Source of the DNA: Hexactinellida sp. DTS-2022
Taxonomy: Eukaryota; Porifera; Hexactinellida
Reading direction: 5' to 3'
Length of the DNA stretch: 64,000 nucleotides
NCBI GenBank assembly: GCA_028753945.1
Contig: JAPNXP010000009.1
Coordinates: 310,001 to 374,000, forward strand
A program made the translations under genes and the position numbers. Below the pieces are notes generated by a model, which saw nothing but the letters and a program-made list of their open reading frames with translations, ran no database searches and was not told the origin of the DNA. Every line of letters begins with the position of its first letter. Within the stretch, counting starts at the first letter, position 1. Below, piece after piece: positions 56,401 through 64,000 of the stretch.

Positions 56401-58784
56401 TCGTTAACCGTAAGGCGAAATACAAGTTAAGGAGTACAATGTTAATTCCCCTAGCCTATACAAATGCATGCAAGTGACTCCGGATAATACGAACATATTA
56501 AGACGGTCCCCTGGTGTTCCTATTAACGACAGTCTACTGTTAATTCCAATTCTTTTTTGTAGAAATTTCTCACATAACAGTTCTAATACCCAATCAAATC
56601 TCTATACTATTTCCTTATAGGTCACTGCAAGCGCTTTGGCAGGGCCTGTAACTTTATAATGCTACTAAGCAAGAAGGGGAACTTCAACAACATATGGCCG
56701 CAGGCCTATAAGTGCTCAGGTATGACGTCATGCACCAGGGTATACTCCGACACACCTTGGTGCGCTAGCAATGAGAGGAGTTACTCCAGCAAATGCCAAA
56801 TGAATATGCACGCGTGTATTCTTAATAGGCCGCTAAGAGCTGATTACATGGGGCAATGTTCTACTGGCAGTAAGTTAACAGGAATACAACAGAATATATA
56901 ACAATAATAGTAATACAGTAAACTGTATACAATAACTATAATACAACAAACTTTCTAACGATAACTATAATACAACAAACTTTCTAACAATAACTATAAT
57001 ACAACAAATTCTCTAACAATAACTATAATAGAATACTTTCTAACAATAACAATAATACAACAAACTTTCTAACACTAACTATAATAGAGTAAACTGTATA
57101 CAATAACTATAATACAGAATACTTTCTAACAATAACAATAATACAGCGAACTTTATACAGTAGATACTGGTTATAAGAACATTATATTGGAAAACGGTTG
57201 TCATTTACCCTATATAATTTATGCCGGTTATAAGAACATTATATGCAGTTCCCGACGATGTTATATAATTTCATTTGTCGAGCACTGCTTATCAGCTACA
57301 TGTTTGCATTATCTGTCTATAATCGATTTATTTGTCATAAGACAAATGATATAATAGTCTAATTATTCTGAGATAAGTGGTCAAATCTCATTATCTGTGC
57401 AATCTATATTAGAAACGATGAGTAAAGCATTTTAATATCTTTAACGGAAAATAACATTCCTTATCTTTAACGGAAAATAACTTTTATTCTCAACTATTTA
57501 TTGCACCAAATACAGTTGACTCCGCTTAATAGGGTCACTTTGTTCCAGGTTACTTTGACCAGATTAAGTGGAGAAATCTAATAACCGAAAATATTTTGAG
57601 TCAAAACTGTAATTCCGTCCTATAAATCCTGTGAAATTTAGAATTTTAGACCCGATTAAGCGGATAAATCTATTAACCGGTGGCTCTATTAAGCGGAGTC
57701 GACTGTATTACTGTAGTTAGGTCTGCTTATTGTGAACAATTTTCCGTCTGCTAATATGAAAATTGATTATGAACAAGCCCTATGGTCCCAAGTTAACAAC
57801 TTACATAGGGTTTGTATTAAGTTGAGTTCGCTTATTATAAAGTCTCTCTATTATGAACACAATTTTTATCCCCCCTTGGATGCCCATTATAAAAGAACCT
57901 ACGTACTTGACTAAGGAAAGGATTATATTATCCTAAATATTCTTGTCTCTCCTAACAATCTATAAATAAACAGAGACAACCTGGTAAGGTCGTAATTTGA
58001 GCTCTGTTATCTTAGAAGAGACTCTTGTCTGTATTAATAGTTAAGCAGATAATTAAAATAATTGCCATATTGCCATAATGCTATTAATTAATTAACATAA
58101 CGACAATTTGGCTACACTGGCTTGTTATAATCTTATTAGTTGTGTGACATCAATTTATGGGTTCGATTCTTTTTAACGGAGTCATCCGTGGAACAAAAGA
58201 TTTTGAACTTTTATTATCTAATTACTAAGAACTGTTAGTTCAATCGATCGCTTAATTGCAAAGGCGTATTTAGGGTGTATAAGTAGGGTTTTATAATTAT
58301 TGAAGGGTTGACCCATTAATCCATCATAAAAAAAACTCACCATTTGACCTATTGACCATTTTCATTATTTTCCGTTATTTATTTACTATTTACATGTAAA
58401 TCCCTTCGTTATGTCCGGATATTCGTTATAAGTAGGATGATAATTATGTGGGAAAATCTCCATTTCGTTAGAAGCGGGTATTTCGTTATAACTTACTTCG
58501 TTATAACGTGAGTTGACTGTATTGCTATTAGAGCAATTGCTATTATGCGATCATTATTATACATATATAGTGTTTAAATTTATTTTGCATAAATTCCATT
58601 TATTATTAATTAATTAATTATTTATAATTGTGTCCTAGATTCAGAATCACTTGGTATCGGCATACTAAGACAACACCCAAACACACAAACATTAATTCCA
58701 ACAGGTGCCCCTATCAATAGGGAACAAGGGGAATATCCAAATAATATGAATACCTACAATTCTTCAGACCCTTATTCAACTTAG
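53427..58784 (+). CDS. Secreted IGFBP-domain/Kazal-domain protein, 4 exons
   Basis: Exons 53427-53739, 55950-56105, 56621-56869, 58639-58784; every intron is phase 1; 287 residues. Residues 1-23 are a signal peptide. Exon 1 encodes an insulin-like growth factor-binding type N-terminal domain (TSTCGCCHLCLKNNLEYCGG, then GVCRRGLACTV). Exon 2 is a Kazal domain (RTYPVCGSNGYVFKNLC). Exon 3 is a second cysteine-rich, Kazal-like module (TPWCASNERSYSSKCQMNMH). Exon 4 is a low-complexity polar tail ending SDPYST. Architecture resembles IGFBP7/KAZALD proteins. Extracellular; possible roles are protease inhibition or growth-factor binding. Introns are loaded with MITEs. Sites were chosen by phase and consensus, so exon 4 is the least certain. 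Confidence 0.82.
54757..54920. repeat. GCGCG-rich dispersed repeat, family U copy 3
   Basis: AAGGAATTATCCAGGAGCGC, then GAATTTAGGAGCGCGAAAAT; nearly identical to 62319-62484. Followed at 54927-54995 by a degenerate piece of a family B or F MITE (GGACACCAGGGGAC). Confidence 0.75.
55450..55600. repeat. TTACGTAA-type element T3
   Basis: GGGGCGTTCAAACGTTACGT, a G-run, GTGTGACAAACC, AGGGAGGGGGTGTCTAATTT, ATGTTACGTAAG. Followed by a direct repeat pair (55575-55660 and 55808-55880, sharing ATTCAAAATGTGTTG and CCATTAT). Confidence 0.6.
56134..56300. mobile_element. TA-flanked MITE, family C copy 3
   Basis: CAGTAGATGTCGGATATAAG to CGGCATCCACTG with TA flanks; internal TGGAAAACGGTTGCCATATA and GTTCCCGACGATGTGCTTG. 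Confidence 0.85.
56393..56539. mobile_element. TA-flanked MITE, family F copy 2 (intact)
   Basis: CAGTAGACTCGTTAACCGTA to CTATTAACGACAGTCTACTG, TA flanks, GGTCCCCTGGTG near the right end. Best reference for the family. Confidence 0.85.
56880..57150. repeat. About 30-bp AATACAAC/CTTTCTAAC minisatellite
   Basis: Seven or more imperfect copies of TAACTATAATACAACAAACT then TTCTAACAA. Confidence 0.8.
57158..57262. mobile_element. TA-type MITE, family C copy 4 (right end missing)
   Basis: CAGTAGATACTGGTTATAAG, GAAAACGGTTGTCATTTACC, GTTCCCGACGATG. Confidence 0.65.
57513..57705. mobile_element. TA-flanked MITE, family A copy 5
   Basis: CAGTTGACTCCGCTTAATAG to TATTAAGCGGAGTCGACTG, TA on both sides; contains a partial internal duplication of its right half. 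Confidence 0.85.
57718..57910. mobile_element. MITE family G copy 2, abutting family A copy 5
   Basis: TAGGTCTGCTTATTGTGAAC, GAACAAGCCCTATGGTCCCA, GAACACAATTTTTATCC; the right end is decayed. Confidence 0.6.
58400..58519. mobile_element. TA-type MITE, family D copy 4
   Basis: TCCCTTCGTTATGTCCGGAT to TTATAACGTGAGTTGACTG; internal GGGAAAATCTCCATTTCG. Confidence 0.65.
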
Positions 58785-59051
58785 TTGTTATAAATATTCT
58801 CTGTTCAATTATTTTTATTTTCAATATTGACCTGAATTGTACTTTAATTAATAAACGATTTCTTGTTTACTTAATTATTTTGTTTTTATATTTGACTCAT
58901 AAGTTTGGCAAATAAACGGATTTATTTATTCTTTTGTGTTCAGTTCAATTTGTTCCCACTCATGAATAGAAAGTAAAGTGTTAATTAAAAACTAATTAAT
59001 TTCCAATTAATACTGCAAATAGTCCTATCAGAACCTAATCCGATTGGACAA

Positions 59052-59059
59052 TATAAATA
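59052..59059 (+). promoter_or_regulatory. TATA box of small membrane protein gene
   Basis: TATAAATA 44 bp upstream of the ATG at 59096, with an inverted CCAAT box at 59043. Confidence 0.6.
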
Positions 59060-59095
59060 TACAAATGAGCCATTCCAATCACCCATCTTTGTATC

Positions 59096-59485
59096 ATGGA
59101 AAGTGTTGTCCCAACTGTATTTTGGATTATTTTAGTATTTCTCAGTTCACTCCTTCTAATTGTACTCCCGATCATTACACTTTGCTTCTATATTCTATTT
59201 CGTGTTGAGGTTACTTACAGGGCTCTTAAATACCAAGTCACTTCTACAACCGGTCTCATTTCACGAAACTCTTGTCCCGAGGCAAATGCACCCCCTCAGT
59301 CAGCTGTGAAAAGCAGGAGAGATTCAGGAGATTCCATAGGACCGTGTCTCCCTAATTATGTCATGTTAGAAACAGCTGTTAAGTCGCAAGCATCGGTTTT
59401 GTCGCGTGTTCCAACTCCCCTTGTTCCCCCCTCCCAAACCCCCCCTCCCTCCTACGGTGTGTCACTTGACAGGACTGAAACCTAA
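59096..59485 (+). CDS. Small single-pass membrane protein with PPxY motif
   Basis: Intronless, 129 residues. One long hydrophobic segment at residues 6-36 (VFWIILVFLSSLLLIVLPII), no cleavable signal evident. The remainder is a polar Ser/Pro-rich tail ending PPPSYGVSLDRTET, in which PPSY is a PPxY motif, the ligand of WW domains such as those of Nedd4 E3 ligases and YAP. A TATA box 44 bp upstream supports a real gene. No family recognised; an adaptor for a ubiquitin ligase is only a suggestion. Confidence 0.6.
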   Translation: MESVVPTVFWIILVFLSSLLLIVLPIITLCFYILFRVEVTYRALKYQVTSTTGLISRNSCPEANAPPQSAVKSRRDSGDSIGPCLPNYVMLETAVKSQASVLSRVPTPLVPPSQTPPPSYGVSLDRTET

Positions 59486-59824
59486 TGAACTTATTATCTA
59501 TTCACTGAAACTTAATAAACTTACTCATAATGAACTTTCACTATATTACTATTTATTCAAACCTTCAGTATTTTTAGCTAATCTCTTTGTTTTATTGTTG
59601 TTATTTATTGTTATTGATTAAGTTTTAGCTTATTTATTAAACGCAAGCTTTTTGTATCTGTTTGATCGAAATTATTGAGGAACTGGTAAAAGCTCTAAAT
59701 ACTCTATCTAGATTTAAATTTTAAATATTCAAAAGTTAGATTAATAGCTATCATTTTATAAACTAATTATTTATTCTACTTACTAATCAACTGCATTTTG
59801 CTCTGAATATTGTAAACAATGCAA

Positions 59825-59996
59825 TATTCGTCTGCTTAATATGAAACATAGGATTTTTATTATGAACAAGCCCTATGGTCCCAAATTAACAACTTACATA
59901 GGTTTTGTATTTTAAGTGAGTTCGCTTATTATGAAGTCTCTCTATTATGAACACAATTTGGTCCCTTGAATGTCCATAATAAGATAACCTATAATT
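59825..59996. mobile_element. MITE family G copy 3
   Basis: CGTCTGCTTAATATGAAACA, GAACAAGCCCTATGGTCCCA, AATTTGGTCCCTTGAATGTC. Ends are worn. Confidence 0.6.
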
Positions 59997-60262
59997 GCAG
60001 ACTATATATATATCTCTTGAATAACTTTACAATAATGTTATAATTAATGTTTTTCGTAATTTCAAATAACTGCATATATTGTGAATTCAAGCTCCTATGC
60101 GAATTATTTTATTTTCGCTGATCCGGTCATAGACTTTGAGGCGATTTATCAGTTATAATCAAAATCGAATATTTAGTCTAATTGGAACCAATTAAGCAAT
60201 TGGTTCCTATTTGGAGAAATGGAATGCTTGTATCAATTAACACAGCTTGTCTGTTTTTGTAG

Positions 60263-60913
60263 CGCTACACAACTACAATCTGTACATTATGGAAAACGTA
60301 AGTTCTTTCCCTAAAGTTAAACTATTCTCATTTGTATTGAAGGACAAATTTAATGTATTTGCCCACGTTTTTCCATACAAATTGTCGCAATTCGTATTAC
60401 AGTACATCCTCGCTAATCCAAACAAGAGACCCTAAAATTTATTTCTAATAAAAGCAGGTTTTCATTCAGGCAAATTTCCACGCGCCTAGACAAGTTTTCT
60501 TCAAAATTACGCTCCTGGATGAAACCCTGAATAATATTTGGAAAAATCTTAGATATAGCTACTATACAACTATGGAAGTGCGTATAAGGTATAACTAAGA
60601 AATATCGGACCGTATTTTATAAGTAGTACACGGATTATAAAGGTTTGGATAACTTTGGTTCGGATTATCGAGGTTCTCATTTAATTAATGCCTATAGAAA
60701 CTGTATTACTTCACTATTCCGAACATTACATTTTGAATCAGAACACGCTGTTCGGATTAGCTAGGTTCTACTCTACTTTAATTACAGTTCTATTTATAGA
60801 CAACCAGTCCGAATACGAAACGTGTCCCATCTGCTAAGAGGTGGGGCAGCAGTGCCAAACCGATCTCTTCGCTCACTCAGTCCTCTAGGGACCCCCAGGA
60901 GCAAACCACCATA
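60263..60913 (+). other. Two possible exons upstream of the kinesin gene
   Basis: 60263-60297 is preceded by TGTCTGTTTTTGTAG and followed by GTAAGT. 60800-60913 is preceded by TATTTATAG and followed by GTGAGT; it is more GC-rich than its surroundings. Joined, an ATG in the first (60289) opens MENTTSPNTKRVPSAKRWGS and stays open through all 38 codons of the second exon. No further exon was found with a matching phase. They may be non-coding first exons of the kinesin gene, or part of an unrecognised small gene. Confidence 0.35.
60462..60532. repeat. Family U fragment
   Basis: TTCATTCAGGCAAATTTCCA, CGCGCCTAGACAAGTTTTCT, ATTACGCTCCTGGATGAAAC; matches the right end of the copy at 26801. Confidence 0.5.
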
Positions 60914-60943
60914 GTGAGTTTAGTTGTAATAAGTATACTATGT

Positions 60944-61605
60944 ACAGTAGACCTGGTAGATACAAACAACAGGGGGGAACGGTTATACTATAAACCTATA
61001 TTATTCAAACTATTCCTTACACAGTAGATATAAGAACATCAAAACCACCATAGTGAGTTTAGAGTACTAATAGGATTTAATAATAGCATTTAATAATTTC
61101 CATATTAGCATTAGATATTTTGGGCCATAATGAATAGAGGTAAATAGAGGTAAGTAAACTGTCATACAACAGTACTAACTTACTATATACAGTAGACTCT
61201 GGTAGATACAAACAACAGGGGGGAACGGTTATACTATAAACCTATATTATTCAAACTGGCTAGCCCAATGTTATTCCTTACACAGTAGATATAAGAACAT
61301 CAAAACTACCATAGTGAGTTTAGAGTACTAATAGGATTTAATAATAGCATTTAATAATTTCCATATTAGCATTAGATATTTTGGGCCATAATGAATAGAG
61401 GTAAATAGAGGTAAGTAAACTGTCATACAACAGTACTAACTTACTATATACAGTAGACTCTGGTAGATACAAACAACAGGGGGGAACGGTTATACTATAA
61501 GCAGGCTATGTATAAACCTATATTATCCGAACACACTTGGCTAGTCCCAATGTTATTCCTTACACAGTAGATATAAGAACATCAAAACCGTACTGTTAGT
61601 TTAGT
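60944..61605. repeat. Tandem repeat of about 245-260 bp, three copies
   Basis: ACAGTAGAC followed by CTGGTAGATACAAACAACAG starts units at 60944, 61189 and 61450. Each carries GGGGGGAACGGTTATACTAT and, in the first two, GCATTTAATAATTTCCATAT. The same unit contains the CACCATAGTGAGTTTAG word that ends the second possible exon at 60913. Confidence 0.85.
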
Positions 61606-61609
61606 TGTA

Positions 61610-61785
61610 CAGTTGAAACCGGATATTTTTAACACATTCTTTACACGAAAATTTGTTAAAAATATCCGATTGTTAAAAATATCCGATTTTATAACAACAA
61701 CAATAATTAATTATTTACAAGAAAATGTGTTAAAAATATCCGATTGTTAAAAATATCCGGTGTTAAAAATATCCGGTTTCAACTG
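61610..61785. mobile_element. TA-flanked MITE, family E copy 1
   Basis: CAGTTGAAACCGGATATTTT to ATATCCGGTTTCAACTG with TA flanks; internal tandem GTTAAAAATATCCGATT. Confidence 0.85.
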
Positions 61786-61787
61786 TA

Positions 61788-61932
61788 GTAGATATTGGAT
61801 ATAGTGATATATCGGATATGGTGATAATTTGCCGCTTTAGGTGTGTCCCCGAGCAAATCCCATACAAATATTATTGGTCGGATATAAGACAATTCAACTG
61901 GAAAACGGTTGCCATATATCCACAATCCACTG
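61788..61932. mobile_element. TA-type MITE, family C copy 5, 2 bp from family E copy 1
   Basis: AGTAGATATTGGATATAGTG to CCATATATCCACAATCCACT then G; internal GGAAAACGGTTGCC. Confidence 0.65.
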
Positions 61933-62318
61933 TATTATTATGTATATATAAAGTGGAATCTTATATAAAACACGAAAAATAGATACACCCTTTTTCGGTC
62001 CAACTTTTAACTATTCAAGATGTAACATTGGACTTAAATATCTAAAAGGACAATTTACAGGTCCCAAGGGTGTCCTTATATAGAGAATTACATTTAATTG
62101 TTATACGAATGCTATTATTTATTTATATTTCACGCTTAGTTCGTTTGAATTAACTAATAAGTCAGTGTTAAAGCGATACAATGTATTATGTAGTATTTAT
62201 AACATATGGATATTATCAGGTTGTATTTATAATTTTAACATTTTACATCTTGTTGTTAAGCGACTATTTTGGTAAGATTTTGTTCCTTAATTAGTTCCTA
62301 TTAGAAAATGATTTGCAA

Positions 62319-63127
62319 GGAATTATCCAGGAGCGCGAGACGCTCCTTTTGGAGTTTGATTTTTGGAAAATTTGAATTTAGGAGCGCGAAAATTTGGAAT
62401 CCTCTCCTATACCGTAACGTAAATTTGTGATTTAGGCGTATGGATTTAGATCAGACCAGGATTAAGAGCGTATTTACAAATGTTTCTATAAATAAATTAT
62501 TACACTGATGGTTTTTGTCGGATAATTGTTTGCTAGAATTCAATCTGATATTGTTAGCAACTATTTTGGCATTTTGGAATGCAGAGAGGGTCTCTCATAC
62601 TTATCTCGTTTCCCTATTTTGCCAACAAATATGCACACTCCACTTTGGGGGACAGTTATTATCAATGGACAACTATTGATAACAGGAACAAAGTGTAGAA
62701 TTATACATACAATAGTTATATATTGGGACAGTTGGTATTCAGTATTCACTTAGGGGTTCAAACGTTACGTAACGCTTCCAAGGGGAGAGAGAGTTAACTA
62801 ATGTGTGACAGAATCTTTTTTGTTACAAAATAGTCCAAAAAGTGTGACATAGGGAGGGGTGTCTAATTTTCGGGAGTTTACTTTACGAAATGTTTGAACT
62901 TGCGTAGGGAGGGTTATTTATATTTAATGAAGATTGTCTACCAACCAGTATATTATACAGCCATTTGTAAATACGCTCCTAATCCTGGTCTGATCCAATT
63001 TCATACGCCTAAATCACAAATTAATGTTACGGTATAGGAGAGGATTCCAAATTTTCGCGCTCCTAAATTAAAATTTCCAAAAATCATACTCCAAAAGGAG
63101 CGTCTCGCGCTCCTGGATAATTCCTTG
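62319..63127. repeat. Long inverted repeat (two family U copies, about 168-bp arms)
   Basis: 62319-62484 and the complement of 62958-63127 are nearly identical (AAGGAATTATCCAGGAGCGC through GCGTATTTACAAATG). They enclose about 470 bp containing TTACGTAA-type element T4 (62753-62905). No clear target duplication. Confidence 0.8.
62753..62905. repeat. TTACGTAA-type element T4
   Basis: GGGGTTCAAACGTTACGTAA, AATGTGTGACAGAATC, AGGGAGGGGTGTCTAATTTT. Closest to the copy at 55450. Confidence 0.65.
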
Positions 63128-63283
63128 GTCTAAATATAATTTCAGTACGTATACTTATACATATATAATGTACAGTATGTACCCATAAGTATGTATCCAT
63201 AAGTGTGTACCCATAAGTACCCATTACAGTATACTTCTAAATACATAATGTACAGTATGTCCCATACCCCCTATATGGGACAG

Positions 63284-63290
63284 TATATAA
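63284..63290 (+). promoter_or_regulatory. TATA-like element of kinesin-13 gene
   Basis: TATATAA 29 bp upstream of the ATG at 63313. If used, the 5' leader would be almost absent; upstream exons at 60263-60913 are the alternative. Confidence 0.4.
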
Positions 63291-63312
63291 CTAACTATGC
63301 CCCTAAGTTAGC

Positions 63313-64000
63313 ATGAGCACGCCTTGCCTGGAGTTATCAGTCGGCATAGACGTGCGTATCCAGCGCAGCAACGGACGGGTTCACTCCGCTACGATTAACC
63401 GAGTCGACTGGGACACCCGATGCGTGGCTGTAGAATGGCAGGAGAACAACCAGGCTAAGGGGAAGGAGATAGACATAGAGTCAGTCCTAGCGCTAAACAC
63501 GAACATATCCCTGCCCCCTGGCCTCCAACCCGAGGTGTCGCGACCCGCGGAAATGGAGCAGGAGAGTTTCGCGCAGCCCCCCGTCTGTCAGCGGGCCGCT
63601 AACCCTCTCCTCCGGTCGGACAGACAACTCCGGAGCTCGCGACAGGCCCCCCTAGCCCCCGCGGTCTCCGAGTCGGACGTGTCCCTCCCGCCCCGCCCCC
63701 CCTCACAGCGCCAACTCAATCGGTCCCTTATCCCGGTGGCGCCGCCCTCCTCGCACGCGCGGCGGGCCCCCTCCCCGATCTCGGAGCTGGAGCCGCCCCC
63801 CGGGCCCCCCAGCCCCCCGGAGAAGAAGCGGTCCGGCTTCAAGCGGCGGTCCAACTGCGTCCGGGAAGTGGACCGCATTTCGCGGAACCGCGAGGAGAGA
63901 CGGGTCTCACATGTGCAGAAGAAAGTGGAGCCGGTGCACCCACAAGTGGACATACAGAGAATGATACAGGTACAGTATAGTATAGTATAGTATAGTATAG
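63313..64000 (+). CDS. Kinesin-13 (KIF2-like), first exon only; gene continues past the window
   Basis: Exon 63313-63969 (219 codons, phase 0), followed by a GTACAG donor and a (TATAG)n intron start. Residues 9-62 match the conserved N-terminal domain of KIF2 (VGIDVRIQRSNGRVHSATIN; AKGKEIDIESVLALN). Residues 75-165 are a Ser/Pro-rich linker. Residues 175-200 (FKRRSNCVREVDRISRNREE) are the start of the positively charged neck that precedes the motor. Kinesin-13 depolymerises microtubule ends in spindles and cilia. The motor domain is not in this window. The exon is much more GC-rich than the DNA around it. Confidence 0.9.
63970..64000. repeat. (TATAG)n microsatellite at the window edge
   Basis: Pure TATAG repeats start right after the donor site and run to the end of the window. 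Confidence 0.85.

Noticed and set aside
57732-57914. 60-codon ORF near 57.7 kb
   Set aside because: It is a translation of a family G MITE.
62526-62753. 75-codon ORF between the arms of the long inverted repeat
   Set aside because: No ATG supported by context, no domain, and it lies within repeat-derived DNA.

Overview
The window is eukaryotic and almost certainly animal DNA. It has GT-AG introns, TATA boxes close to start codons, a eukaryotic tRNA gene, and animal families (Gbeta, Maf-like bZIP, kinesin-13, IGFBP/Kazal secreted protein, ODF3/CIMAP, coiled-coil NHL proteins). Compact, often intronless genes together with genes rare in animals (PH-RCC1-FYVE, glutathionyl-hydroquinone reductase) suggest a sponge or another early-branching animal. 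That placement is inference; nothing in the sequence names the species.

Layout. 1-14099 is satellite DNA made of two unrelated tandem repeats, A (about 154 bp, with a perfect 11-bp hairpin) and B (213 bp), in the order A-B-A-B-A. Part of it is a roughly 3-kb segmental duplication. A decayed pogo/Tigger transposon sits in the first A block. 16121-19165 carries a four-TM orphan (-) and a small Maf-like bZIP (+). 19583-25684 holds three intronless carnitine/choline acyltransferase paralogues, all ending in -SKL; their sequence is a mosaic of GC-rich shared tracts and private tracts. 26279-31421 is a 7-exon PH-RCC1-FYVE gene (+), convergent with a 3-exon coiled-coil/NHL gene (31666-36638, -) whose first intron contains a dead P-element-like transposon. 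37412-40256 is an SLC35D-type nucleotide-sugar transporter with an ODF3/CIMAP gene nested in intron 1. Then follow a Rab-like GTPase with a broken G3 motif, a TIR-HEAT protein, a Xi-class GST (glutathionyl-hydroquinone reductase), tRNA-Pro(CGG), a LACTBL1-type beta-lactamase-fold protein lacking its catalytic residues (-), an intronless NHL paralogue, a Gbeta5-like subunit, a secreted IGFBP-Kazal protein with all introns in phase 1, a small single-pass membrane protein with a PPxY motif, and the first exon of a kinesin-13 running off the right edge.

Mobile DNA. I count about 30 short TA-flanked inverted-repeat elements in at least eight families (A-H here). Most begin CAGT and end ACTG, and several share a subterminal GGGAC(C) motif. 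Family H keeps part of a Tigger/CENP-B-like transposase N terminus, which suggests that pogo/Tigger transposases mobilised many of them. A hAT-like element (8-bp TSD) and a foldback element (4-bp TSD) are each nested inside one of these MITEs.

No operon-like functional unit is evident. The strongest candidates for something new are the conversion-mosaic acyltransferase trio, the shared subterminal motif across MITE families, and three predicted pseudo-enzymes (TIR-HEAT without the catalytic Glu, beta-lactamase fold without S/K/Y, Rab without G3) within about 9 kb.
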